Positions 49,034 to 62,372 of a DNA stretch of 64,000 nucleotides are shown piece by piece. The stretch's first letter is position 1, and the number at the start of each line of letters is the position of its first letter. A program made the translations under genes and the position numbers. This stretch comes from Anopheles merus (Eukaryota > Arthropoda > Insecta > Diptera > Culicidae): the NCBI RefSeq assembly GCF_017562075.2, contig NC_054085.1:31249039-31313038 (forward strand), read 5' to 3'. The notes beneath the pieces were generated by a model, which saw only the letters and a program-made list of their open reading frames with translations, was not told the origin of the DNA and did not search any database.

Positions 49034-52000
49034 ACTCTATACGCCCCCTTGAACCCACCCCATACACGAAATACATGTATAATTTAAGGCACGCCTAATG
49101 ACGCCCCTGAATGGAAAACAGATTCCACTTGGGCGGTTATCGGCTTGAAGTGTACGCCACACACGCCATCTGAACCCAGTGAAGTGTTGTGAGAGATGTG
49201 TGTGTGTGTTTTTATATTGAAAGCTCATCGATGTGTTGTTGATAATGGAGGTTAACGGGCTATTAATAGGTGTTGTGTGGGATACGGGTGTCGATAGCAG
49301 GCTCTTACGCTGAGAGAAGATTTAAGAGATGCACTTCAATCTGGATTGGATGCATAAATCTACTTCTTGCTAGCAACTTAATTCCCATGCCGAGATTGAA
49401 CTAATTTCACACCTTACACACACACACCTGCGTCCAGTGCACTCTGAATTCCTTCAACACTCCACAGCACTAAGCCTGCAAACATCCCAACTGATGACGA
49501 AATGGGGGAACTCCTTCGATGCTGCTTTGTTTACACGCCTGCACTGACACACTTCCGACCGATCGGGGGTTGCACAATTTGCTCCAGTTTTAAAGCGTTA
49601 AGAGTTGCTTCCGAAAGCGAATTACTTCAACTGGTGAACCAAAAAAAAAAAACAGAAGAAACAATAAGCAACCGCTTCTACAAGCAACGACCTCTTGTTT
49701 ACCTTTTCACCCCGATGTTGGACGAAGTAAATATTTACACAAGATCGCAAGAGTGCAAGTAAAAAAAGGGTTGTACTTCACCCCAGGTGGAAAATGCATA
49801 TCCCGAGAATGGGCAACTCATCCGTTCCAACCTTCCATCGTGCTCACCCCATCATTAGAAAATGCTTGTCAACTCCTTGCTGGAATGGAGAAGAATGGGA
49901 GTACTAAAGGCACCGCGCGCACCGTTGAACGATGTCACGTGACACTGCAATCAATTAAGGTGCCGAAGCCACAGGTCTGCCCCCAATCGGGGCAACTGTC
50001 ATATAATACAACGCCCCTCTATCCAACTGCTCACCCTTTTTAATGCTCGACAAATGGGGCAAATCATTGGATGGTGCAAAAGGTTATCGGAGGTAGTTGG
50101 CTACCGTCTGTGCGCACGGTGAGTCTTTCTCCACGCGAGAACAAACAGCACCGTCACAAGGGTGAGGCACATGGGTGGCATTTCATGGTTTCGTGACCGG
50201 GTGGTGTAGTGGCGGTAGCAGCATATCCAATCCGGGAAACGCGCGGAGTTTATGCAGGCGAGAGCATTTTTCCCAATGCTCGGTTGGCATACGGACCCGC
50301 CCTCTTGCCGCCCAAAACCGGGATAGAGGGCAGGGAAGATATGGGAGTGACTGTTCCGTTTTTCCACCGAGTTTTTATTGCTCACGACTACTCGATACTT
50401 TAACGCGCCGAGCATTCGAAACCAGGTCAACACACAGTTCGTATTACACAGCGAGGTGTGTGTGTGTGTGCTCTTGCTTATGTAGATTGATTCGTCCCGA
50501 GCACCGAACTGTGCTGGAAGTGAACGAGAGAGGAAGCAAAAAAAAAACAAACGTTCCAAACGACTCCAACTCTAAATCCATCAGAGCCGTCTGTTTGCAA
50601 AGCTAATGGAACTGAGAATGCCTGAGAAGAAGGAACTGGTGAGTCCTACCAGTTCTTGCGATACAACGTGCCAGATAAGGCTTTGAAATGGATTTTAAAA
50701 ATGGTAGCCAATATTCGCTGCAAGGTTGAAATAATAATGGATGACAACAACAACAACAGCAAAAAAGGTGTATAAAAATGCAAATAGTCATGATGGTCAT
50801 CGTTCTCCCACGAGTCCGTATTACATCATCGTGTGTATTCACCTTTTTTTTGCTGCTGCTGCTGCTGCTACAACCACTACCACCTCAACCACCTTTCGCG
50901 ATCGTTGTTTAATTGAGAATACAAGCGAGAGGAGTTTGCATTACAGGTGGCAAGGGTGAGGGCGGTAGATTGATCGCAGGCGGTCACCGGGCAAGCATGA
51001 GTTCATACTACACGTACAACAGCACGCCGCCCTACGCATTCTCGTTGTAGCTGGCAACGGAAGACGAAATTGGGAGAGATTTTTGTTGGATTTCGGGTTA
51101 CTCACTGTTTTGGAATGGAGTAAAAGGTACGCGTTCTTGGTTGGAAGAAGCTTTCCTTCTCAAATTACCATACAATGGAGTAGAGTGCTGTAATTACAGG
51201 GCTTTTCAGATGCAGCTTTTGCGGAGACACAAGCGACGCCAAGAAGTTTGATGTTCTCGAAGCTTTGAAAGGGCAAGATCACAGCGATCAATATCTTTAT
51301 TTAGCAACTAAAGTGAAAATGAAGAATATGAAGCAACACAATGTAAAAGAGTTTAGAAAGCTGAAAATGTTGGTATACCTCGGAGGTCCTCCTAAATTCA
51401 ATGTATTGATACCTATTCTGAACATTCTGAGCATAAGTCACAGCAACAAAACAAAGATCGATCGTTATCGTTATAAAGAGTCTGATTCTTGACTTTAATA
51501 TCTAAAATACTCATCTACACATCAAAACTGCAAACTTCTAGACTAGTATGAAGATCACGTCAAAATTCTCAGTTATATTTGGAATTCTAAATGCGAGAAC
51601 AATGCGAAAAAGAGATGCCAACACTAGCTGGATTCAATCGCGATCTCGCGTTCGTGATAGGCGCTATTAATTGAGGAACGTTCAACATTCTACAACCATG
51701 CAATGCATTTGCTAATTGAGTATGTGCTTGAAGTAGGACAGAGATGAACAAATGAAGAAATTCCAGACATAATAACCAGACGAGATTGAACTTAAATTAG
51801 GGATGTATATTGACCCTTAGATCAATCTGTATAACATACTTTAAGTAACAGCTTAAATGTCTGGAAATAACAAATCAAAAGCTCTTGATGAGAATATAAA
51901 TACAAGAACATAAAACTTTATAATTGTTTATTAAAACTGAAATAAACGAATATAATAAATTTAAATAGACATTCCCTATTTCAGATGATGTTACCAAAAT

Positions 52001-53113
52001 TGGAAAATCGCACATTCCAGTGAATCAGTGATCAGTGATCTTTCAAATGCTACTGTACTACAGTACAGTACAGTACTGCCTCACTACATGTCGCCTGAAA
52101 ACCCCTGCAAAATCATGATAAACTCGTGGTCGCATTGATTTTTGATGCCTTTTCCTCGCTGTGAAGAAGCTGTCCCCATGTTCACCCCAACCACACAGTA
52201 GCAGCATAGGACAACCCGTACACATCGCGGCCCAAAGAAACGGTACAATACCACACATATATCGATGGAATTGATCGTGGATCGTGACCCCGCACATCGG
52301 GCACATAAACAACTCCCCTAGCTACGTGCTCATCGAGGCGTGCATTGTTCTTTTACGGAATTTAATACGTTCGATTTATTTCCTTCAAGTCACATTTTGG
52401 TGAATGTAACATGGGGCGAAAAAGAAAAAAAAACACAACTTCCTCTCCCTTTTTCTTCCGTGAGTTTTTTTTCCGATCGGTCGCGGAACGGTGTTCCGGC
52501 TTCCAAAAACAGAGCGCCAACGGAGCTGTCGTCAACAAATTTACGACCACTTTACGGTGGGAGTTGCCTGCGACATCTTTAGGATGCGCTTGTACTTCCC
52601 TTCGAGAACTGCAACTGCTTTACGACCGACGACGGGCGGACACGTTTGTCGCACAACTTCGACGACGTATTTGGAACCGGCCCGGCAACGACTGTGCGCT
52701 TCCGAGTAGCACCAACAGCAGCAGCACGAAGTCCCGGGTGTGTAGGAAGATGACAACATTACGCAGTTACTAAACCTCTCCCCGAGGTGACATGTCAACG
52801 GTGTGTGTTTTTGTGTGTTTTATGTGTCATCAGCCAGCGAAAGGGCGATTAGTTGCGTATCCGTAAAAGATCCGATCACTTCCATGGATCACGAGACAAG
52901 AATGTGACGAAATTATTTGGAATCATTTTCATACGTCATCGGCAGAGAAGGTTCTTCAACTATTCCAACTGACTGCTTCATTTTATTGCAACGGAATGCC
53001 AAAAGGGCTAGCTCCAAAGTCCCCCCGGCCTGAGACCGAAAATAGGCAGAAAATAAACATTAAAATGCCACACTTTCGTTAATGGAGCGAAAGAAAACGA
53101 TAAACTACCGTAT

Positions 53114-53132
53114 CCCCCCCCCCCCCCCCCCC
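53114..53132. repeat. C19 homopolymer
   Basis: Uninterrupted C run followed by GCCCC. Length in the assembly may be unreliable. Confidence 0.9.
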
Positions 53133-55688
53133 GCCCCAACAGCAGAAGGCAGAGCGAAAACCTTCCCCGAAATCCCCACGCTGGATGGAAACATAATCTT
53201 CCCAAGCCATGCCAGTCTTGTTTTATGACTCAAACCCATCAAAAGGGTCTCCCCCTTGGGAACGGGAGTCACAAAGAGTGGTTTCGCAAACTGGAAATGG
53301 CAAAGGATCATCGCGCGAGTTGTTGGTGAGCGTTGTCCATAAATCATAAGGCACATCTGTCGGGAATAGCTTCTTGAAGTGAAGGTTCCAATGAATTCCA
53401 CCGCACAAAAAAGGAGGTTCAAAGCTGATGACCTTGAAGTGAAAATTTTTGCACAAACCAATTTCCAAGAAAGCCTTCAGAGCCACACACACATACACAC
53501 AAAAAAAGAGCAGAGTCTTTTGGCAACGACACCAGAAAGCCCTAATCTTCTGGAACACGCATCTATGTCCCGCGATCTTACGCGATCGTATGCATCATCG
53601 CGCGCCGTAGCAGGCAGCAACATCGCCACGGGTAACGGGGCAATGATGTCATCGATGTTGATGGTCACCGGACACCAATACCAGCCGCCCCGCTCTAATC
53701 CCACCGTTCAAACCCTGCGCGCAGAAGGCATGACGATCGTTAACTTTAGGTTTTATTTTAAGACACGTTCTCGACCGATTGGCACACAAACTCGATCGTA
53801 AAACCGGACGGGGCAAGAAATAAACACAACGGAAGCAGAAACAGGCTAAAATCTATGTTATCGCTATTTTGCCGTCGTCCGCTTGTCGACTGTGTTTGGG
53901 GAGGGTTGAGGCGATGATGCTCTTTCTTCTTGATTTGGCTCGTACAGCAGGACGACGGCAGAACCCCCTGCTTGCATCGATTGCAAACGCGCATTCATCC
54001 TACCGAATCGGACGTTGCGATAGTGTAACCCCTTCGGCCCGCACAAAAGGCAGAGACGACGAGCAATGGCAGACGGAAGGAATGTTATTCTCGCGAAATC
54101 GAACACAACGTGCAGAATTATAAATAGGAAGTGCCGTACTGTGAAACCCGACGACCCAAGACGACAACGACGACGACGAGAGCGTGCTGCAAGTGTTGCT
54201 AACGTTTGACGAACCAACCCGCTTCGGTGCATCCTAACCCTCCCATTTCCCAATTTGTAAGTGTCTTAAATTTATGATATCATCGCTGCATGCGAATGTT
54301 CCCGTTTGGCCGGCAGCATTATGATTCTCGCACTGGTCGGTTACAAAATTAATACATTACCTACTGCCGCCTTCTGCCAGTTCGTCATCGAACGGGGCGA
54401 CGTGTGGTCTGTCTACAGGGGGCACCCAGTCAGTCGGCTTTTCTTTCTTTCTTTCTTCGGAAGTTCGAACCCCGAAAGGTTATCATCGAAAGCGTGTTAT
54501 GTAAACCCTGTGCCTTTTACTTTGATACGTCTTTATTTATATTGTGTTCGATGCGTGGAGTCGTTACGCTTTGATTACTCCAATGTCGAAATGGCGGTGG
54601 AGCGGCAATCCTTTGCGACCGGCCCGCCGATGCTAGATAATGAAGCGCTTAGTATTCCCTGCCCCCAGAGAGCGTGCGTGGGTCGATCTAGACCAGTGAA
54701 CGGCAAAAAAAAGCTTGTAATCAGCTGTTCAGGCACGACATTGTGATTACCATAAACTTCGGAAAAATTGATCGTAGAGGCTCCAGAGTGTTGTTCATCA
54801 TGTTTTGGCACGGAGTTTTAGTTTAGTGAGGAGACAAAATCAGAGATGGGTAGTAAAGACATAGAAAAGTAGTATGAACCATCTTTTAAAATGCCTGAAA
54901 TGCAACACCCATGAGATCCTTGCTACTCAAATTCAAATAGCAAATTCCTTTAAATTCTGCCAATTTAACAGTTTTAACGTTATGTTTAACTCTAGAAATA
55001 AGTTCCATGAACTACGAGAAACTCAAACCACATAATTTGAGAACAAATTTATCAAAAGAGATGCTCAATGGCTCGTTACAGAAGTAAGAAACTAACGATA
55101 TTTTCAAATCAATAGATGGAAAAATGCAAGAAACATCATTCAAATTCCACTTATTTTAATCTAACATCAGTCATCATAATTCAGTTTAAAGCGAGAAAAT
55201 TTACATGAAAAAAGAATTGATGACACCAAATATAAAAAACAAAACAAAACAAAGCAAACATCTGTTGATAACGAACCAGTTTGCCGACCACTGCCACCAG
55301 TCGATCAGTGAACGTGTCACTATGGACGGAATCTTTCATCCAAATGGGCACAATAAACAATCAACACTGATAGCATGATGGTGTTTCTGGTATGCTGATG
55401 ATCATGTTGCTGATGAAGATCATCATTCTCTGAATATATTTAATCGCTCTTCCGGTTGGTTTCCTGCTAACCTTCACGATGGATTAATTTTGTTGTAACA
55501 GCACCATTTTTAACCTCGAAAGATGATTTAATTTCTTTGGCGCTGGATTGCCGCGAGGCAACATCGCACTAACAACTTTTAAATCATAATCGATTACCTT
55601 CCAGCCGGAACAAGCCGAACAAAATTCAATTATCTCATTTACTAATCACCAAACTAGATCAAGCGAACATTTCTGCCAACGATGATTA

Positions 55689-55933
55689 CAGGGTTTCCCA
55701 CGATTTATTGGTCGGTTCCCATCAATTTTTGGTGGGTTCCCATATTTTGTTGATGCGTTCCCACGATTTTTTGGTCGTTTCCCAGAATTTTTTGGTCCAA
55801 TTGTATTGATATCCAATCGGAAAATACCAATAAATTATGGGAACGAACCAAAAATCTATGGGATACGACCAAAAAATCGTGGGAACGCACCAAAAAATCA
55901 TGGGAACTGACCAATAAATCGTGGGAAACCCTG
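55689..55933. mobile_element. Foldback MITE, CAGGGTTTCCCA termini, TA target, internal TTCCCA-N-TTTTGG repeats
   Basis: Ends CAGGGTTTCCCACGATTTAT and the reverse complement of its right end agree at all but one of the first 34 positions. TA dinucleotides flank it (55687-55688, 55934-55935). Each arm is made of about four units of the form GGTTCCCACGATTTTTTGGT, about 25-27 bp each, and the arms are inverted copies of one another. No ORF. Only a short stretch around TCCAATTGTATTGATATCCA separates the arms. Confidence 0.85.
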
Positions 55934-55935
55934 TA

Positions 55936-58900
55936 ATTGTGCGGCGGTTGGCAACGTTGGCCAATCGACGATAAAATCGACACTCGACAACGCGTGTGGT
56001 AATGTTTTAAAACGAGTTAAGTTGTTTCACACTACACGTGATGTAAAGCCTGATAAGCGGACAGTAATAACAACAATTCGTTGGTGGGTCATTCCCAAAT
56101 TTTTAAGCCCAACCACTCACTCCTTAGCGCAAAATCCGAAGGGCTGCGAAAGTAGCCGGTCAATTTGAATAAAAATCGTATTAATATACGTCCACACCGA
56201 TCCAAAAAAGGGATGATGGAATTCTGGGGTGGGCTTTCCGAGGAATGTAAATATGCGATGTATTATAAGGTAGGAGCTTTTTTCCTACCCAAGACCCGTC
56301 CAGTTGACAAAGCGGCAAGATTAAACAGCAAAACAGCATGCAGAGAGGCAGATGCGGTTTTGTGCGTTAGCCGTTGACAGATGGCCGAGAAGGTGTCCAA
56401 AAGATTGACTTCCCGGTTAGGGCGACCGTTGGGGCTTCTGTACACCACACGATCAGTGATGACGATCGCAGCAGTCAGCAGCAGCACCGCCACCAAAGTG
56501 AACGTTATTAATGAACCGTTCATGACGCTCACAACGATGTGTGACGATAAGTGGAACCGGTCCACAAGCTCGCCACACAATCAGGAGGCTTTACTTTGTT
56601 TGCCAATCACTTGTCCGTGCGTGAATGCCCCTCCTCTCCAGGGAGTTTATGAATTGCACATGAACTGTCTAAAAGATCGCATTAGATCGCCGCTAGAAGC
56701 ATCTCTTCACAGTGGGACGAAATAGGAAACGAGCCGGTGATTAAATGATCCAAAGCCGTAACTTCTTTCACTCTGCGGACAATTCTACAATACAATTTCC
56801 AGGCAAAAATGAACCCATTCAGCCACACTTTAGTGAGCTATTTGCAAATTTCATTTCTTATGAATGGCATCAACCAGCGAAAATAAGAAAGCGGACACAT
56901 CGCACGTCTTGGACTTTGTGCAAATTGTGAGTTGTGTGTTAGCGTCGTTCTGTATCAAACCGTCCGGCGAGATACGTTAACAGTTAAAGTGGAAAAAAGT
57001 GGACCGAACCGTTCAACATAAGCGTACACGCTAATGCACGCGTGTCTTGTGCAAGAATTATGACAGCACAAGCATACACCTTCTACCACTCCAACCAACA
57101 AGGTTGTGTTTGGGGAGGTCAGCTGGAAGGTTGTCGACTTGTGCTCAAGTGCTCAATCTTTGGAAAACGAATACCGAGCAGCAGCCTGAATTGGGCAGAA
57201 TGAAGGTGTGGGCGATCATGGCTGGCTGAATGCTTGAATGCCTGAATGCCTGACTGCCTGCCTGCCAGTAATGTGTCCCCGGGGGCGTCAGATGTTCGGA
57301 ATCAGTGGTGAATGCATGTGTCGGGTTCAGTCAGATCTGCCTCATGTAGGAAGATGATTTGCCCCCGGGCGGGAAGGAGTTGTTGCAATCAAAATGAGGG
57401 TTTCTTTTTGGAGAACGAGCCACAAACGGTTCAAACGGATTTATTTTCTTCTGTTTTGCTACGGCCAGACTCCGGATGTTTCAGTTTCTTTTTAGACAAA
57501 AGCTCAATGGGTTTAATTAGCTCGAATTTGCAACATTTATTATGCCGCGTTCTTGTCGTTTCTATCATTGGATTTACGCGATGATACGCGATCATAGTAC
57601 TTGAGGAATGAAATAATGTGTCTTTTAAGGTCCTAATTGTTCTGATAATTTCAAATAAGAATCAGGTACATTCAAGGTTTTGCTTGTGAAAATATTATAG
57701 ATAACTGAACAATTGTTTCAAAGTTTTGGAAACAGAAATTACAATAAAACCTGGATAAGAGCAGTCATCAAATATTATACATAATATCATTGATCCTCAG
57801 AAACATGTTACTTGGTCTTATTACCAACAGAATAACAGAACAATTCTTACAAGAATGGAGCAGAAATCGATTCCAATTGCAGGACCGTTTCCAATAAGAA
57901 AGACAAGACTATTGATGTTACATCTAGTCACGCACATAGCAAAGAATACTGTACTGTAATACAAAAATAAATAAATAAAAATATATTACAGCACAATAAA
58001 ACCCAACAAATTAAGTAAAAAGAGTTGCAAAACAATTTTTTATCAGTCAGACTGGCATCCGTAACAATTCGAATTCAGTCCATTTTGTGAAGTCAGACAA
58101 AAATTTATGAACAATTCAATTTGAACAAAACATCTAAACAACAAACAGAGCATTCGTGAAATGGTTCTTAACGCAAGTGTTCAAACCACAACTGACAGTT
58201 CCGCCAAGTTGACTGTACTCATTCTCGACCCTCCTCCTCGATCTCCCGAACGACATCTTTCGGCGTTATTGTAGCGTAAAGTTGTAAAGACCTCTTTTTT
58301 TTTTCGAAACACCGAAGGTCATCAAGCGTGATAAACTGCTAAACAGCTCACCCACTCACTCACTCACCCACCACTAGCATATACACAGCACTCGCCATCT
58401 GTCGTCGTGTTTAGCTTCTTCCGTTCCCGTTTTTTTCCCCACCTTCTAAGCACTTTTATTTTACCCAGTGCACTGACCTTAATGTTGCTGAACACCTTTA
58501 GCCGCCCCACGTAGGGGACACAACGGGGAGAAAATTATGCACATTATGCAGCGGGCGCGCACAGTTATGTTGGCGGTACCGAATGTGTGGGTGTGCTGCT
58601 GGTAATTAAATCTTAACCGCCCGCCCCAAACACACACACGCACTGGCTTTGACACTCTTAATGCTTAGGCGAATGTTCCGCTGCCACGCGCGACAGTGAA
58701 AAATTGGATGGGATCTGATGGGATGTTACGCCTCGCTGACTAGCACACACACACACGCGCGTGCTGACGTGATATTAGTCTCAAGATGGTGATGATGATA
58801 ATGCATTTGACTCTAGACGGTTGCGCCACCACACACACACACATGTTGAGGGGGAAGGTTTTGTGGAATTTTGGACTGAAACATAACAATCTGCCCCCAA

Positions 58901-61091
58901 CTGCGCTCACGCTGACTGATGGAAAACTCCTCAGTTTAAAGGATTGAGTCGTTCTGACTTCTTCATGCTTTGCACCACTGCTCCCCCCTCAAAAAAAAAA
59001 AAATACTAATTACCTTAACAGCTCCACCAGAACCTCCGTTGGCTGGTTTTCAATTACTATTTATTTCCCGCCGGCGGTTTGGGTTCAGCTTTCAGCAGTC
59101 TGTCTGTGCGCGCGCGATCGCTAATGCGATCGCTTGATCGAGATTAACCACCACCCACTCCATGAATGAAGCAGGTTTCACCCATTCACCCATTGATCGA
59201 GTAACCGCTGTAAACTCTGCTGGCCGGCGATAAACTCCACAACTCTACACCAACAGCAGCAGACAACAATTCATGCTTCTCCCCGTCCCGGAACCCGACC
59301 AAGCTTGGAATTATTTCACCTTCTGGCTAAATGAAGTTCACGCACAATAACAAGAAAGCAAACGAGGTGGGGGTGGGGTGGACCAAACTCACCCAGACAC
59401 AATAATGATGCTCAACCAGATAGCATCATTTAATCCGTTTTGTGAAGGGTGTGTTCACCCGTCCACCGCTCGACATGACACGGAGAAAGAGAGTGAGAAA
59501 GCCCAAAATTCAAAGCACCAAAAGCACAACAAAACTCTCCCTGTTGTTGTTGCCCTTCCGCGAGGCAGACAAGGTAAAGATGGTCCAATTCCACGTTTTA
59601 TGACAGTGAACCTGAACCCCCGAAAAAAAAAGAAGGGGCACGAATATGTATGATGTTGCCCAGCATGCGTTTTGCGCTCCCTCCATCCCTTCGGCGCACG
59701 ACACGCACCCACTGTTGTTGCGCGTATGATTTACGAGCACTCGCGTCCCGCTTTCCACCTGGGAGAGGAATGGTTGGACCTCTTAGCTAAAACTCTCTGT
59801 CGCTGAACCTCAAAACCCTTCTACCCCCCAGTTGAAAAATTCCCAAAAACTGACCAGGGACAGGTCACGTGATCAAATAAACATTAAAGTGAAAGGAGCG
59901 TAGTGGTTGTTTTTTGCACATAAAACCTCGTACCACGAACCTTGGAATTCGCACCGAATGCGCTACCACCACCCAATTAACGTGTGCTTTTCTTCCTCAG
60001 TGTTTTGCTGAACGTGCAAAAGCAAATCAAAAAAACGCACCCAAAGGAAGTGAAATGATAATTGATTAGTGGGAGAGCGATTGAGACTGTACCTAACTGA
60101 CGCCACTCCTTCCGATACCGTGACTTCTAACGGTGGTCGGTCATTCATTAGACGATTAATATTTTGAGCGTTTTGAGTCGCCCCGCTTGAGCCGATCGTT
60201 AGAGTTCTAGGCGCAAGAGCACACGCTTGTGGCGTTGTGTGGTTAATTGGTGAAACGTTACGCCCCGAAACCAGCACCGTTTCTGAGATGGTGTCGATGA
60301 TAACGCCGTCGAGGGGGAGGCGGCGAAACTCTAGGCGTCTATGAAATGGACAGTTTAGCATGCGAGTGTGTGGTTTGGTTCGTTCTTTTTAGGGATGGGA
60401 ACTTAACGAAAGAAAAAGAAATGCAGTAAGTAAAGTAACCAGTTACTTTACCACAGTGTAACGAGAAAGTAATTCTAGGTAACTGCTGTACCGAGTGATT
60501 TCAGATGAAAGGTTTGAAGTACTTTGTTAAAAATAACTAGAAACAATGACTTGGTCTCATGTCCTCCAGTTAAATAATTGATCTTTCTGGTATGAGTCTA
60601 ACTGATGCTTCACGCCATACGTGATTTGAGGTCTCGATCGATTACTTTACAAGTAACTCGTATTCAAGATGAGCTAATTTAGTTTTAAGTTTGCCTTATG
60701 TATTAGCTATCAAAATAGTACAATTTCCTCCAACGATGGAATTCCAACAGGATGTTTCTAGATGAAAAAAATGGATATTAAATTAGTAATCGGTGTGGTT
60801 CTTTCCAGTAGATACCAAGTAGATTAATTGATGGGCAATCTATTCCCGAATTTATGCATTCCGAAGATTTTAATTTCTTTGAAAATCGAGGTGTATCTAA
60901 ATACTAAAAAAAAAACTTCTCAAACACGAATAGTTTCTAAATAAATACTTATTTCTTCGATTTTAGTCACTAAAACGTCATACACAAGGGTGAACATATT
61001 TCACTATTCAAATTCCATTTTATGTTTGAATGCGTGTTGCTATCAGTAAAATTTATGGTTCAAGTGCAAGTCCCAGAAAATGTCCAGTTTG
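55936..61091. other. Long non-coding interval, part 2
   Basis: No supportable gene apart from the weak candidate at 56263-56523. There are several CA/AC tracts (near 58635, 58747, 58830), AT-rich blocks (57600-58150) and, at 60400-60660, sequence with recurring AGTTACTTTAC/AAGTAACT motifs in both orientations that may be a decayed MITE. Confidence 0.45.
56263..56523 (-). CDS. Weak candidate: small protein with signal-peptide-like start (86 aa)
   Basis: From ATG 56523 the minus strand reads MNGSLITFTLVAVLLLTAAI, a short polar start then a hydrophobic core rich in Leu/Val/Ala, followed by VVYRSPNGRPNREVNLLD. This looks like a secretory signal followed by a mature chain. There is a single Cys and a GRVLGRKK near the end. 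I recognise no family, and the frame could be part of an exon or chance. No matching promoter or poly(A) signal was identified. Confidence 0.2.
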   Translation of the reverse strand: MNGSLITFTLVAVLLLTAAIVITDRVVYRSPNGRPNREVNLLDTFSAICQRLTHKTASASLHAVLLFNLAALSTGRVLGRKKAPTL

Positions 61092-61371
61092 GAAGATTAC
61101 AAATCCCCGAATCCTTCTATTTGGTGTAACGTCCTACGCGGACATGCCGGCATGTAGAGGCTTTCGAGACTTAATTCATCACCACACAAGCCGGATATTG
61201 TCAAATCCTTGCTACGGAGGAACGGTCTATTGTAGGCTTTAACCCATGACGGGCATGTTATTGAGTCGTTCGAGTTGACGTCTGTACCAGGGGACTGCCC
61301 CGAATCCACGTACGTCAAATAACGTCTTTGATGGTATTTGACGTCCGTGGATACGGGTATTTGTAATCTTC
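61092..61371. repeat. 36-bp inverted repeat interrupted by a SINE
   Basis: The right arm 61336-61371 is the inverse of a left arm that is split: 61092-61114 plus 61308-61320. Joined, the arms match at 33 of 36 positions with a 15-base loop (61321-61335). The left arm begins GAAGATTACAAAT and the right arm ends ATTTGTAATCTTC. Confidence 0.85.
61105..61307 (-). mobile_element. SINE200-like SINE with 10-bp target duplication
   Basis: The element body is 61115-61297 on the minus strand. CCCCGAATCC occurs at 61105-61114 and again at 61298-61307 as the target duplication. The tail side reads TTCTATTTGGTGTAACGTCC then GGACATGCCGGCATGTAGAG; box B is the reverse complement of GGCTTTAACCC; the 5' head is CGAGTTGACGTCTGTACCAG. 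Confidence 0.88.
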
Positions 61372-62320
61372 AAGATGTAACTAGAGAGTAGTAACTCATA
61401 GTATTCAGAAATATATTATAATCAGTCCAGTAAAGGACAATGTTATAACAAATCATCTTCGATGCCGCAATTGAGTTGAGTCACAACGCAGGTTTCGCTT
61501 TCGGAGAACCGAGCGTACCGCGCCCGGAGGGCAGGGGCCAGTACTGCTTACGCCATCTCCATACCCATCAGCCTGTCAGTTCCACCTCCTAGCCCTATAT
61601 AGGGATACCCACACACACACACACTCGCGCACACAGACAGGGTCCAGGTTAAGGTCGATTTCCTCATCCACCCTTTCCTTGGTTTACTCACCACCGGAAT
61701 GGAAGGTAGCAATGCAGAAATACGCGATGCACACGAGCCAACCCACGCATTCGAATGGTTTATTTATGCAAATCAGCCGATCACACGTTATGCGTTATGC
61801 GAGTGTGCACTAGGTGAAGCTGTCAGCTGGACCCCGTAGATGGGGAACAAGAAAGGAACGAGGACTGCTTACACATTCGGAAGCAATTAGTCATCGTGAT
61901 CTCACCACAATCGCTTTGGGCCGTTTTCGTTTATAGTTGGTGGTGTAAATTTACACCCCAAACAGCTGTTGGTGAATATCAAACTAAACCGTTTTCATTT
62001 CCCACAGACACTACCATTGCTAGACGCTTAGTTAGCAGCATCTTGGTAGACATAAAGCGTCCCCAAAATGTCCCCAAAACGTCCCCAAATGGAATGGAAC
62101 GACTCGAGCCCCGAGAGCAAAATACAAAACATCAACCATTAGCATCATCTTCATTGTTGACCTTCGGCTGTGATGTACGAACTCCCTGTACCTCGGCTCA
62201 CTGTCTCTCACTTGGCCATAGCTGTGTGTGATGAAAATAGAAAAGAAAACACATTACCATAGCGACGACGCTCGTGTGACATTCCCCAGTATCCTTTTGT
62301 GCGATTTTTCTTTCCCACCA

Positions 62321-62372
<52 letters not shown>

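Larger units (their letters stand above)
46331..55686. other. Long non-coding interval, part 1
   Basis: Upstream DNA of MFS gene 2, then sequence without a gene I can support. It holds (AC)n near 47538-47564, (TC)n at 49012-49033, a 19-C run at 53114-53132 and a TACTGTACTACAGTACAGTA-type small palindrome near 52050. A TATAAATA at about 47389 is not followed by a convincing ORF. Confidence 0.5.

Noticed and set aside
54470..54490. GAAGTTCGAACCCCGAAAG as a tRNA T-arm
   Set aside because: No matching A box, acceptor stem or anticodon arm at the right distance.
55689..55933. CRISPR-like array of short direct repeats
   Set aside because: Repeats are inverted between the arms and bounded by TA duplications; this is a eukaryotic MITE.
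59963..60361. 132-codon minus-strand ORF
   Set aside because: No domain, signal or codon character; neighbouring sequence shows no splice or promoter support.
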